Source of the DNA: Gardnerella leopoldii
Lineage (GTDB): Bacteria > Actinomycetota > Actinomycetes > Actinomycetales > Bifidobacteriaceae
Assembly: GCF_003293675.1 (NCBI RefSeq)
Contig: NZ_CP029984.1
Coordinates: forward strand, 1,178,043 to 1,242,042
Length of the DNA stretch: 64,000 bases
Direction: 5' to 3'
Shown: in pieces, positions 30,617 to 40,038 of the stretch
Layout: each line of letters opens with the position of its first letter
Numbering within the stretch: position 1 is the first letter of the stretch
Position numbers and translations under genes: made by a program
The notes under the pieces: model-generated
Told to the model about the DNA's origin: nothing
Databases searched by the model: none
What the model saw: only the letters and a program-made list of their open reading frames with translations

Positions 30617-32488
30617 CTATTTCTCACTATTTTCCAAAGATTTTTTTGCTGCAGCAAGTCTTTCTGCCTCGACACGCTGACGCTCGGACAAGGCAGATGC
30701 GAAACGCTCAAGCTCCTCCTCAACTGCTTCTTTTGGAATCTTGGCAAAAATAGGACTTGGCTTAGGCACAGGCGTACCTGCTACCAACTCCTCACTCTCC
30801 CAAGGATGAACAGTTTCCCCCAAGCGATAATCGCCCGTAATAATCGGATACTTGAAGTCTGGATTATCCAAATCTTCAACTTCTTCAATATGAGGCAAAG
30901 GCGAGAATACGCCAGTGCCACCAAGTGCTTCCCAAACTTTTTGAGCTGCATGAGGCAAGAATGGCGCAAGCAGATGATTAGCATCCGAAACAGCCTGAGC
31001 TGCAACATGCAACACAGTACCAAGGCGAGCCTCATCATCTTTAATTTTCCAAGGCTCAGTTGCAGAAATATATTTATTAATATCCGCAACTACTCGCATT
31101 GCTTCAGTAAGAGCATTCTTCTGACGATGACGCTCAATCAAACTACCGACCAAAGCAAAAGCATCAGAAGTTTGATCGAGAAGAGCGCGATCCATTGCAG
31201 TCATAGAATCTTCGTCAAGAGGAGGGATTACACCAAAGTTCTTATTAATAAGATTTGCCACACGATTGACAAGATTACCCCAGCTTGCAGCAAGCTCTTC
31301 GTTATTATGGCGAGCAAACTCAGCCCAAGTAAAATCAGCATCAGAATTTTCTGGACCAGCAATAGAAATGTAGTAACGCACAGCATCTACAGGGTAACGC
31401 GCCAAAATATCCTTCACATAAATCACGATTCCGCGCGAAGAGCTGAACTTCTTGCCTTCCATAGTCATGAACTCAGAAGCAACAACCTGTTCAGGCATGT
31501 TCAATGGACCATAAACGCCAGCCTCACCACCTTTAGAACCAGCACCGTTGTAGGCAAGCATTTCCGAAGGCCAAATCTGAGAATGGAAAGTAATGTTATC
31601 TTTGCCCATGAAGTAGTATCCAGGAGACTTAGGATCACACCACCAATCACGCCAAGCGTCTGGCTTGCCTTGTCGACGAGCCCATTCAATAGATGCAGAC
31701 AAGTATCCAATAACAGCGTCAAACCACACATACAGACGCTTATTCGGATTATCAATCCATCCTTCAACAGGAACAGGAATACCCCAATCAATATCGCGCG
31801 TAATAGCTCGCGGCTTTACTTCATTAAATAATCCAAGCGAGAAATTAATAACATTCGTGCGCCAACCTTCGCGAGAATGAAGCCAATTAACATTCGCCTC
31901 AGCCAAAGCAGGCAGGTCTAGGAAATAATGTTCAGTTTCTTCAAAGCGCGGAGTTTCACCATTAATTTTAGAAACTGGATTAATAAGCTCATCCGGATCA
32001 AGCTCGTTTCCACAAGCATCACATTGATCGCCACGAGCACCATCTGCGCCACACAATGGGCATGTGCCTTCAATATAACGATCTGGCAAAGTACGACCAG
32101 TGGAAGGAGAAATAGCAACCTTCTGAGTGCCCTTGTAAATATAGCCGTTCTTTAAGCACTGACGGAACATTTCTTGCACAACATGCTCGTGATTTGCAGT
32201 AGTAGTACGCGTGAACAAATCGTAGCTCAAACCTAAATCGCACAAATCCTTAGTAATCACACGATTATAACGATTAGCAAGCTCTTGTGCAGAAACGCCT
32301 TCCTTATCTGCTTCAACCAAAATAGGTGTGCCGTGCTCATCCGTGCCAGACACCATTAATACGTCATTACCTTTCATGCGCTCGTAACGCGCATACACGT
32401 CCGACGGAACCCCGAAACCTGCAACGTGACCAATATGACGAGGGCCGTTAGCATACGGCCAAGCAACATTCACCAAAATATGACTCAT
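30617..32488 (-). CDS. metG: methionyl-tRNA synthetase
   Basis: 623 aa. Charges tRNA-Met. The class I HIGH motif is PRHIGHVAG near residue 18. The zinc knuckle is [18 protein letters not shown]. The KMSKS-like loop is KFSSSR near residue 349. The C-terminal helical anticodon domain ends in a charged tail, with no EMAP-type tRNA-binding domain. ATG 32488 is used; an upstream TTG adds two residues. No clear ribosome site precedes it, and an AT-rich GATAATAAT lies a few bases upstream, so it may be translated from a very short leader. Confidence 0.95.
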   Translation of the reverse strand: MSHILVNVAWPYANGPRHIGHVAGFGVPSDVYARYERMKGNDVLMVSGTDEHGTPILVEADKEGVSAQELANRYNRVITKDLCDLGLSYDLFTRTTTANHEHVVQEMFRQCLKNGYIYKGTQKVAISPSTGRTLPDRYIEGTCPLCGADGARGDQCDACGNELDPDELINPVSKINGETPRFEETEHYFLDLPALAEANVNWLHSREGWRTNVINFSLGLFNEVKPRAITRDIDWGIPVPVEGWIDNPNKRLYVWFDAVIGYLSASIEWARRQGKPDAWRDWWCDPKSPGYYFMGKDNITFHSQIWPSEMLAYNGAGSKGGEAGVYGPLNMPEQVVASEFMTMEGKKFSSSRGIVIYVKDILARYPVDAVRYYISIAGPENSDADFTWAEFARHNNEELAASWGNLVNRVANLINKNFGVIPPLDEDSMTAMDRALLDQTSDAFALVGSLIERHRQKNALTEAMRVVADINKYISATEPWKIKDDEARLGTVLHVAAQAVSDANHLLAPFLPHAAQKVWEALGGTGVFSPLPHIEEVEDLDNPDFKYPIITGDYRLGETVHPWESEELVAGTPVPKPSPIFAKIPKEAVEEELERFASALSERQRVEAERLAAAKKSLENSEK

Positions 32489-32792
32489 AGACAATTATTA
32501 TCTTGTTCAACGCGGACAGTACATAAGAACATTGCAAAAAGAATCCCAAAATATACGAGAAAACACGCTGAATAACAAGCCTCACACGAGTTCATCCACA
32601 TATCCACAAGTTATAAAACCAGCCTGGAATTGAAGCAAATATAAACATAATCTCAACTTATGCATTACGAAACTTATTCACTACAAAGCATGAATTACAA
32701 AATATGCGTTAGAAAAACAACAATATGTGCGATACACATTGTAAATAGTCGCGCTAAAAAATAAATATGCAAAAAGAAAGGATTGAGGAAAA
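32489..32792. other. intergenic region between divergent metG and the AbiEi-like gene
   Basis: About 300 AT-rich bases. Two overlapping 9-mers, TCATCCACA (32592-32600) and ATATCCACA (32600-32608), each differ from a DnaA box by one base. A short frame from ATG 32767 (MQKERIEEN) ends in a TGA that overlaps the TTG start of the next gene. I see no gene of normal size. Confidence 0.4.
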
Positions 32793-33419
32793 TTGAAAAA
32801 ACAACAAAACATACGCGATTTATTGGATATTTGCGAAGAAACACAAACACAATTCCCGGAATTACTTGACGACAACCATTTACCAGGCCCAATGTGCATG
32901 AAAAAACTTTCTCAAATTGGCGTATTCAATAGGCTTGATTTAAATGCAGGATATTCAAATAAAGCAGCTATTTCCACTCAAGGAAGAAGTAATATTGTGA
33001 GCAATCTTATACCTACAGAAAGCATAGCCTGCTTATTTACTGCAGCATGGGTTTGGATAGGAGGCAATTTTCCTGAAAATATAGATGTTATTGATTATGG
33101 GCATAGAAGAAAAAAGCCGCACGGCCATGCAATCCGAGCATTTCGAAGACACTTAAACAATGAAGAATACGTAATACTTGGAAAAATTAGAATAACAACG
33201 CCAGAACGAACAATTTGCGATTTAGCGTACACTCCAAGCGAAAACGAAGAGTACGAACCTTATAGAAAAGATATTGCTCACTTATTGATATCTAAATACA
33301 GCATTGACTTGCGAAAATGCAAACGTACTATTGACGGAAACCCATATTTCCCAGGCTCAATACATGCAAGAAATTGGATACGAAACATTGCGAAAGAAGC
33401 AAACAAACCATGGAAATAA
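32793..33419 (+). CDS. hypothetical protein with AbiEi-like C-terminal motif
   Basis: 208 aa from a TTG start (32793), with GAGG and AAAGGA just upstream; no in-frame ATG is near. The segment ARITTP-type, here GKIRITTPERTICDLAY near residues 128-145, is typical of AbiEi-family antitoxin-like proteins of type IV toxin-antitoxin systems. There is no recognisable N-terminal helix-turn-helix, and no AbiEii nucleotidyltransferase toxin lies next to it. It overlaps the next small gene by ten bases (shared ATGG...TAA region), so the two are translated together. Its function is unproven; it may be a stray antitoxin-like protein. Moderate confidence in the gene, low in the family. Confidence 0.6.
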   Translation: MKKQQNIRDLLDICEETQTQFPELLDDNHLPGPMCMKKLSQIGVFNRLDLNAGYSNKAAISTQGRSNIVSNLIPTESIACLFTAAWVWIGGNFPENIDVIDYGHRRKKPHGHAIRAFRRHLNNEEYVILGKIRITTPERTICDLAYTPSENEEYEPYRKDIAHLLISKYSIDLRKCKRTIDGNPYFPGSIHARNWIRNIAKEANKPWK

Positions 33420-33673
33420 AGAACTCTTATGCAACTAAAACAAGCAGCCCTCCAAAACCACCTATAATACTCACGCCATATGTTGCTATCGACCCTGCAA
33501 CAAAAACGGAAGTGCTATGGTATATCGCGCAAAAAATACCAGAACTTCGCAAATGGATTATTGCAAACCCTTCGGCAGACGCACAAATCTTAGAATATAT
33601 TTCTCAACAAGGCGGTCCTGACGTTCGTTACAGTTTTGAAGTGCTATTTTCTGCGTATGACAGCAATGAATAG
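33410..33673 (+). CDS. small protein resembling a leucine-rich-repeat-variant (LRV) unit
   Basis: 87 aa from ATG 33410, inside the end of the upstream gene. After a Pro/Ser/Thr-rich lead, the pattern EVLWYIAQKIPELRKWIIAN-P followed by ILEYISQQGGPDVR looks like one unit of the actinobacterial variant leucine-rich repeat, normally found many times in larger proteins. One unit alone suggests either a stand-alone module or a remnant. A run of ten As follows the stop at 33681-33690. Function unknown. Confidence 0.5.
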   Translation: MEIKNSYATKTSSPPKPPIILTPYVAIDPATKTEVLWYIAQKIPELRKWIIANPSADAQILEYISQQGGPDVRYSFEVLFSAYDSNE

Positions 33674-33708
33674 AAAGCAAAAAAAAAATAGTAGCAAAAG
33701 CAGAAATC

Positions 33709-34611
33709 TTATTTTTGATCAGGTTTATGCTCAAGACAAGACGCGTAAACTTGCTTACGATTAGCAAAAGATCCGTCAGCAAACGGATGCTCTTTTACTA
33801 CTTTCGTAATGGCTTCTTTTATGCGCAAGCCTTCGGAATCTGCACATTCAAGCGAAAGCTTTGCAAGAGCATCAATGCTTAAATCTGTGCTTTCAGACTG
33901 TACTTCTTCGTCACTTGCACCACCGATAACTAAAACTATTTCGCCTCGAGGAGGATCCGCTAAAACACCATCGTGAATACTTTGCACAGTTCCACGACGA
34001 ATTTCCTCAAAATCTTTTGTAAGTTCACGGCATAACGCCATTGGACGATTAGAGCCAAGTACTGCCAATATGTCTTCCATTGCTTCTGCAATACGATGTG
34101 GAGCCTCATAAAATACTATTGTTCGTCGCTCGGCTTTAAGCGAGCGCAAATGCTGTTGACGCTCACCAGATTTACGAGGCAAAAAGCCTTCATAACAGAA
34201 GCGATCAGTTGGCAATCCAGAAAGAGCAAGCGCATCTAAAACTGCACTAGGACCAGGCGCGCAAGTAACAGGCAAATCGCGCTCTATTGCACGTCGAACA
34301 ACAGCAAGACCCGGGTCGTTAATGGTAGGCATACCTGCGTCTGAAACAACAAGAACAGTGCTGCCCTGCTCAACTTTGTCTAGCAAGCCATCTGCCTTGT
34401 TGCGCTCATTATGATCGTGATATGCGATTACGCTACCAGAAACATGTACGCCAAGGCGATTCGCTAAATCATAAAGCCTACGCGTGTCTTCAGCAGCAAC
34501 AATATCAGCAGTTTCAAGAAGATTAATTAATCGTGCAGAAGCGTCTGCCATATTCCCAATAGGCGTAGCAGCTAAAACAACCTTACCTAAATTATCTTCT
34601 TCGTCACACAT
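33709..34611 (-). CDS. rsmI: 16S rRNA (cytidine-1402 2'-O) methyltransferase
   Basis: 300 aa from ATG 34611, set by AAGGAG seven bases upstream; the longer frame to 34668 lacks this. RsmI methylates C1402 in the ribosomal decoding centre with S-adenosylmethionine. The tetrapyrrole-methylase fold shows as ATPIGNMADAS, AAEDTRR, VVSDAGMPTINDPG, APGPSAVLDALALSGLP and FYEAPHR. It lies alone between convergent and divergent neighbours. Confidence 0.94.
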   Translation of the reverse strand: MCDEEDNLGKVVLAATPIGNMADASARLINLLETADIVAAEDTRRLYDLANRLGVHVSGSVIAYHDHNERNKADGLLDKVEQGSTVLVVSDAGMPTINDPGLAVVRRAIERDLPVTCAPGPSAVLDALALSGLPTDRFCYEGFLPRKSGERQQHLRSLKAERRTIVFYEAPHRIAEAMEDILAVLGSNRPMALCRELTKDFEEIRRGTVQSIHDGVLADPPRGEIVLVIGGASDEEVQSESTDLSIDALAKLSLECADSEGLRIKEAITKVVKEHPFADGSFANRKQVYASCLEHKPDQK

Positions 34612-34740
34612 CTTGAATCTCCTTATAAAACTTCTTAAAACTCTACACGAATTTATAAAAGAACGCACTTACAAAGCGAGGTATTTGATTAGAATTATGC
34701 TTAGTGTAATTGCAATATAAACGAAACGAAAAGAGACACT

Positions 34741-35583
34741 ATGAAGATTATAAATCAGAAAATAAAAAGTATAGATGGAAGCAATGCGCAGCTTATTGGA
34801 TATGTTTTAGACGATAATTTAGATAGCGAAGGTTTGCAAAACCGTCCTGCAATTTTAATCTTGCCAGGCGGAGGTTTCTTGCGCGTCTCGAATCGTGAAG
34901 CAGAGCCTGTTGCCATGAAGTTTGCTGCAGAAGGATTCCACACTTTTGTGTTGCGATACTCGCTTACTCCAAGCACATACCCAACTCAGCTTTTAGAAGC
35001 CGCAGAAGCGATGAGCTTAATCCGCAAAAACGCAAAAGAATGGCACGTAGATGCGCAAAAAGTTGCAATTATTGGATTCTCCGCTGGAGGGCATGTGGCT
35101 GCAAACCTTGCAACTAGTGTTAGCGACGAAGTTGAGGAAGCAAACGGGTATGCTGCTGATGACGTGCGTCCAAATGCACTTATGCTCGCATATCCTGTTA
35201 TTTCTGCTGGAAAATATGCGCATAAGCCAACTTTCGATCGTCTATTTGGAGAAGTTAGCGACGAAAAGCGAACTGAACTCGTCAATAAACTTTCGCTGGA
35301 AAATCACGTGGATCGCAAAACTCCACCTGTATTTGTATGGCAAACTGTTACTGATCAAACAGTTCCAGTAGAAAATTCAATAATGTTTGTGAACGCTTGC
35401 GTTGAAGCTGGAGTAAGTGTTGAAGCTCACCTGTTCCCTAAAGGACCGCACGGCTTAGCTTTGGCAGTTAAAGAAACAGCAAAACGCGATGAAAACGGAA
35501 ATGTGCTTACTGAATTTATTCAGCCAGAAGTTCAGCAGTGGGTTAAGCTTGCTTGCGATTGGTTGCATCGCACTTTTGCGTAA
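34741..35583 (+). CDS. alpha/beta-hydrolase, acetyl-esterase-like
   Basis: 280 aa. The oxyanion segment is ILPGGGFLRVS, the nucleophile elbow GFSAGGH, the likely acid DQTVPVENS and the His in PHGLAL. This is the layout of small acetyl or carboxyl esterases (BD-FAE/Aes type), several of which remove acetyl groups from carbohydrates. It is cytosolic, with no signal peptide. Substrate unknown. It is convergent with fhs and shares the hairpin at 35686-35735. Confidence 0.8.
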   Translation: MKIINQKIKSIDGSNAQLIGYVLDDNLDSEGLQNRPAILILPGGGFLRVSNREAEPVAMKFAAEGFHTFVLRYSLTPSTYPTQLLEAAEAMSLIRKNAKEWHVDAQKVAIIGFSAGGHVAANLATSVSDEVEEANGYAADDVRPNALMLAYPVISAGKYAHKPTFDRLFGEVSDEKRTELVNKLSLENHVDRKTPPVFVWQTVTDQTVPVENSIMFVNACVEAGVSVEAHLFPKGPHGLALAVKETAKRDENGNVLTEFIQPEVQQWVKLACDWLHRTFA

Positions 35584-35685
35584 TTTAACTTCAACACTCC
35601 CGCGTTTGTTCCCTTTTCGACCCATTTGGTAAACAAAACGCGGAAACAAAAAGCGGAAACAACAGACGAAACACAAGGCAAAAAC

Positions 35686-35735
35686 AAAAACGTCGTCTAC
35701 ACGCCATAAGGGGCATGTTGACGACGTTTTGTTAC
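35686..35735. terminator. bidirectional terminator between the esterase gene and fhs
   Basis: AAAACGTCGTC near 35687-35697 pairs with GACGACGTTTT (35720-35730), with further inner pairs ACA/TGT. T-runs lie on both sides in the matching strands. Confidence 0.85.
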
Positions 35736-35798
35736 TTGCTATCAATAAGTAATTTTAAGTAATCTCAATATTTAAGAGAAAATTACACTATTAATATT

Positions 35799-37316
35799 TC
35801 ACACGATTTTTGGCATTGGAGTTGTTAGTGAAGATGTGAGATTTACCTGCACAACTCCAGCTCCAGCGTGAACTTCCACTTTCTTCAATGTCACAGTGCG
35901 CTCTTCAGCAGGCTTATGATCGTCGTCAGTCATAGTTGCAGGAGATTTAACAGCAACTAGTGCAAGACTGTTAAAATCAACGCCAGCATTCGCGCACAAA
36001 TCCTCAGCTGCAGATAATGAATCTTCAAAACCAGCTTTTTCAATCACACGTTCAGTTGGAACACCGTAAGCTTCTGCACACAGCAAGTTAACGCGATCCA
36101 AAAGCGCTTGACCTCTGCGACTTTCTGGAACTTTCGTTTCAACATCATCAGTTATTGCAGACACAAAATCGTCCAGCTGATTTGCCAAACCATCGCCACC
36201 ATCGCGGAATAAATTGCCAACAATAGGCTTTCTGAATCCTAAAGACTTGGCTTGTTCCAACAATTCAGGCACTTGATCATCCTCGCCTTCCCACAAATTA
36301 ATCAACGGGAACGTAGGGATATTAAGAGATTCCAAACGAGAAACATGGAATGGGTAACGCCAAGCCAAAGTTTCGTCATCTCGCCAAGTAGTTGCGCGAG
36401 TAACTACAACTGCAGCAGCAGGCCACTTTGCACCAAACTCGCGAGCAGCAATATCTAACCACTTTTGAGCACCAGCATCCGTGCCATAACCTGCTTCCAC
36501 CACTACAACATCATGCTCAGCGCAAGCCATTTCAACGCTTACAAGGCTTGGAATACCAAGCGAAACGTTCGCAAACGGGCCGCAATGGACGTAGATTGGA
36601 GAACCATTAATCGTCTCAGTTTTAGCAGGCTTTACAGCGTCGGCAAGAATATTGGTGATTCGCCACAAATCCACAAACTCACCAAACTTAACAGGCTTAC
36701 CGTCTTTTGTGCCAGCAATCATTGAAGAAACACGATGAGAAATCTCGTCCATACTGCGCGACAACACTACGATTTGCATAAGCTCGCAAGTTGGCGTCAA
36801 AACAACGCGCTCAGGAACAGTCCCCTTGCCAAAATCAACAGCAATGCTTCGCAAAGATCGCGAAGGAACTTCACTAACTCGAGGAACTAAAATAGTATCA
36901 AGAACACCCTCGTCGACTGCTTTTTCCGCAAACGACACAAGCAAATTCTGCGCGCAAGCAATAGCAGCCATTTCACCACACAGGCCCCAGTCAATCAACT
37001 CAGGGTGAGAAAGCGAAGACTTACCGCCACCACTTGCACCACCTTTAGAACCAGCAGCCGTAATGCCCATGCTTGGCTGACGAAGAACTGCAGCTGCGTC
37101 CACACCGCGCTCACGCAATGCATCAACTAACGCAATAGTTGTAGTTGTTTTACCTTCTCCACGAGAAGCTTTTAAAGGAGTATCAGCAGTAACAAGCAGA
37201 ACCTTACCGCGCTTCCTAGACTCCTCTGGATGTTGCTTTAAATAATCCAAGTACCCAAAGGCATCAATTTTTTTAACCAAACCGAATGTTGTAGTGTATG
37301 AATCAAGAATGCTCAT
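35799..37316 (-). CDS. fhs: formate-tetrahydrofolate ligase
   Basis: 505 aa from ATG 37316 (MSILDSYTTTFG), with GAGGGG just upstream; a frame reaching 37445 looks like leader sequence. Fhs joins formate to tetrahydrofolate with ATP to make 10-formyl-THF for purine and fMet-tRNA synthesis. The nucleotide loop is ASRGEGKTTTT near residue 50, with GSKGGASGGGKSSL and VVEAGYGTDAGAQKW further on. It is about 50 residues shorter than the usual 555, which I recall as normal for bifidobacteria. Confidence 0.93.
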   Translation of the reverse strand: MSILDSYTTTFGLVKKIDAFGYLDYLKQHPEESRKRGKVLLVTADTPLKASRGEGKTTTTIALVDALRERGVDAAAVLRQPSMGITAAGSKGGASGGGKSSLSHPELIDWGLCGEMAAIACAQNLLVSFAEKAVDEGVLDTILVPRVSEVPSRSLRSIAVDFGKGTVPERVVLTPTCELMQIVVLSRSMDEISHRVSSMIAGTKDGKPVKFGEFVDLWRITNILADAVKPAKTETINGSPIYVHCGPFANVSLGIPSLVSVEMACAEHDVVVVEAGYGTDAGAQKWLDIAAREFGAKWPAAAVVVTRATTWRDDETLAWRYPFHVSRLESLNIPTFPLINLWEGEDDQVPELLEQAKSLGFRKPIVGNLFRDGGDGLANQLDDFVSAITDDVETKVPESRRGQALLDRVNLLCAEAYGVPTERVIEKAGFEDSLSAAEDLCANAGVDFNSLALVAVKSPATMTDDDHKPAEERTVTLKKVEVHAGAGVVQVNLTSSLTTPMPKIV

Positions 37317-37469
37317 GTACCCCTCTTTCATAGGCATATTGGCACAACTATGCATGCGGATAATGTTAATTACATGATTCATACTATACGATTGTTTGTT
37401 CGTAGCATAGCCACCACACGCAATATCTATACGCGTTATTATCAACGTCTATAGCAAAATAACAAAAGA

Positions 37470-37523
37470 TAACAAAAATGCCTTCCGTGTGAAATAAAAA
37501 GTTCATTTCTTAGGAAGGCATTT
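37470..37523 (-). terminator. terminator after the C69 dipeptidase gene
   Basis: AAATGCCTTCC (37476-37486) pairs with GGAAGGCATTT (37513-37523) around a long loop; TTTTTGTT follows on the minus strand. Confidence 0.85.
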
Positions 37524-37544
37524 AATTTTTAATAAAATTTAAAT

Positions 37545-39152
37545 TTAGTGATCAGAACGATTAAAACCATTCTTCATACGCATGCTAGTGATGTACAGCA
37601 CCGTGTCAAGCAAAGAATCGGTTTCTTTCTTCAGCTTTGCTGCCATATCGTCATTTGCTTCAGCCAAAGCCTCGCGCACTTTGTCGTTGCGAAGCTCGGC
37701 AATAATAGCTTCAGGATCGCGAACTAAATCATCGTAATCTTCGCCTTCATCACCTTCACGTTCTGGCTCGTAATCAGCCAAATCAACGCCAAGAAGATCT
37801 GCCACGGCAGCATCCGTAGACTTGACCATTGCGTGACCAAGGGAACCGACAACTTCTTGGTAGCGCTCAATCGCGTTTGCAGTGTCGTTAAATGCGGCAT
37901 CCGCAAGAGCAGCAATAATGCGATTCTCCCAATAGAAGTTTTCGCTTGTTACGCGAGTAGTCGTATCTTCCAAATACTTTGGAGTGCGATTTACGTTTGG
38001 ATAGAACGGAATCAAAGAATTGAAAGGATTAGAACCGTAAGTAATCCACTGAATTGCACGCATTGCTTCCGGCATGTAAGGGCGGATTTGCATTACAGCA
38101 AGCTCGCTTTGGCGATTAATTCCGATTGGACGCAACATATGACGAGTATGCTCATCTCCAAGATTGCCGTAAGGATCATACTCAGTGCCCTGATAGTGAG
38201 AGCTTAAAACGTACTTAATATCCTCAACCGTCACTTTACGCTCAGGCTGGCGAGCCCAAGGAATATCGTTGCTGTCCGGACGATGATCAGCGTCTTTACC
38301 ATCCCACACTTCGTCATACGGATTCAAGAAGCGCTCCATGAACCATGCGCGAGGAGTGTTGTACACGTGGTCAGCATCCGAATGAGAGCCAAAAGCATCA
38401 CGAGGGTTAAACGGAGAAGCGTTTTCCACCGACAAATCCAAGTGATTTTCTTCAATAAACTCAAGCAAATCAGCCGAGCACATATGCTCTTCTTGAAGAT
38501 CAAAAGCATCATCTAAATCAAACTCGTCAATTCCGAGCTGGTTTGGCATAACAACATAAGCTTCATCCGGCACACGCTTAGCAATCCAATGATGACCACC
38601 GACAGTTTCAAACCACCAAATCTCGTTCACATCCGAAAATGCAACGCCATTCATCTCATAAGTGCCGTACTTTTCAAGCAATGCACCCAAACGCTCAACG
38701 CCTTCGCGAGCGCTACGAATATAAGGCAAAACAAGCGTTAAGAAATCTTCTTCGCCAATTCCACCCGGCACTTCCGGCTTGTAGTCAGCATCTCCAACTT
38801 TGCCTTGTTCTTTTTGAAGTTCAACCATTGGATCTGCGCCTAACACGCGCTCGTTGGACGTAAGCGTTTCAGTTGCGCTCATTGCAACATTTGCTTCGTT
38901 AACGCCAGCTTCTCCCCAAATTCCTTCGCGCAAGTCTGCATTTGGCACGCTTGTGTATTGCATTGGATTATCCGGCAACTCGACTGTTACGTGGCTAAGA
39001 ACAGACTTATAAACGCGAGGTTGATCTTCCGGCTTTACTACCACTAAACGCTTCGGATTAAACTCGCCATTTGCTGAGTCTTCGTTACGCGCAATAAGCG
39101 TGGATCCGTCGTAACTTGCTTTTCTACCAACAAGAATTGTTGTGCATGCCAT
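37545..39152 (-). CDS. pepD: C69-family dipeptidase
   Basis: 535 aa. Begins MACTTILVGRKASYDGSTL; the Cys3 is the expected N-terminal nucleophile of this Ntn-hydrolase family once the first residues are removed. ARNEDSANGEFNPKR is the other family landmark. Cytosolic dipeptidase completing peptide use together with Opp and PepC. There is no signal peptide. It is a monocistronic unit with a clear terminator and is one of several C69 enzymes usual in bifidobacteria and lactobacilli. Confidence 0.92.
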   Translation of the reverse strand: MACTTILVGRKASYDGSTLIARNEDSANGEFNPKRLVVVKPEDQPRVYKSVLSHVTVELPDNPMQYTSVPNADLREGIWGEAGVNEANVAMSATETLTSNERVLGADPMVELQKEQGKVGDADYKPEVPGGIGEEDFLTLVLPYIRSAREGVERLGALLEKYGTYEMNGVAFSDVNEIWWFETVGGHHWIAKRVPDEAYVVMPNQLGIDEFDLDDAFDLQEEHMCSADLLEFIEENHLDLSVENASPFNPRDAFGSHSDADHVYNTPRAWFMERFLNPYDEVWDGKDADHRPDSNDIPWARQPERKVTVEDIKYVLSSHYQGTEYDPYGNLGDEHTRHMLRPIGINRQSELAVMQIRPYMPEAMRAIQWITYGSNPFNSLIPFYPNVNRTPKYLEDTTTRVTSENFYWENRIIAALADAAFNDTANAIERYQEVVGSLGHAMVKSTDAAVADLLGVDLADYEPEREGDEGEDYDDLVRDPEAIIAELRNDKVREALAEANDDMAAKLKKETDSLLDTVLYITSMRMKNGFNRSDH

Positions 39153-39263
39153 ATTTGCATCCTCTGTTTTTAGATTTTATATTTTATTTTTAGATTTGTT
39201 ACTGTTTGATTCTAACGCTTAGGCGTTAACTGCTAACCTAATTGGTTGCTCTCGTGCTCGCGT

Positions 39264-39815
39264 TTAGGCTTTACCAGTAAGGAACATTCCACCAGCATCT
39301 ACACCTGAAGTTACATTTCTTACTTCGCGTAACAATTCATTCATGTAGAATCCCGGCTTAAGATTTGGCAAAGGCTTTTCTGTGCCAAAAACTTCAAACA
39401 TGTATTCGTGATCTTTATCAGGAGGCTGAGGGCCGTTGTATCGCATAGTAATTGCTGAATCATTGCAACCAATAAATCTGCTTGCCTGCGAGTTGCGTCC
39501 TTGAAGAGCTTCCGGAATCATAGAAGTCATTGTACGAGAAAAATCTTCCGGTATTTGTAAAGCGTGAGAATCATTAAAATCAAACATTAACGCTTCAACA
39601 GGCACGTTCGCGGCAGTCCAGTGAATCCATTCAAAACCGCATACCGGTATTGCATCGTCGTCAACAAAACGCCAATGCAAATAATGCACGAAAGATGGCA
39701 TATTATCAACGTAAAATGGGAAAGAAACTACTGGAACTCCGCTGATCTTATTCTGCTCCGGCGCAGCTTTAGAATAATCATCCGGAATGGTAGTGAAATC
39801 TGTAGAAATATTCAT
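39264..39815 (-). CDS. YbhB/YbcL-type PEBP-family protein
   Basis: 183 aa. The landmark YNGPQPPDKDHEYMFEVF near residues 126-143 and HWTAANVPVEA match the bacterial phosphatidylethanolamine-binding-protein-like family, whose role in bacteria is poorly defined. No signal peptide, so probably cytosolic. It lies alone upstream of the dipeptidase gene by 111 bp, and a small hairpin TAACGC-TTAG-GCGTTA (39213-39228) separates them. Family assignment is good, function open. Confidence 0.85.
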   Translation of the reverse strand: MNISTDFTTIPDDYSKAAPEQNKISGVPVVSFPFYVDNMPSFVHYLHWRFVDDDAIPVCGFEWIHWTAANVPVEALMFDFNDSHALQIPEDFSRTMTSMIPEALQGRNSQASRFIGCNDSAITMRYNGPQPPDKDHEYMFEVFGTEKPLPNLKPGFYMNELLREVRNVTSGVDAGGMFLTGKA

Positions 39816-39964
39816 AATTTAAGTATCTACCATTACACAACACTAATCAACTGCGCGAGTAACAAATAAACGCAAACGTTAGCGCAATCTAATTGTTCAA
39901 GCAGATCGTGGCACTCAAGCAAAAACAACACTAAGAAACAACGCTAACTGCATAATTTGACGGT

Positions 39965-40005
39965 CAATATAAAACGTGCGCCCAGAAAAATCTAAACTGG
40001 GCGCA
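39965..40005 (-). terminator. terminator of the PTS operon
   Basis: TGCGCCCA (39977-39984) pairs with TGGGCGCA (39998-40005); CGTTTTATATTG follows on the minus strand. Confidence 0.8.
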
Positions 40006-40038
40006 TTAACTAAAATGTAATTTTTTACTGTACTCTAT

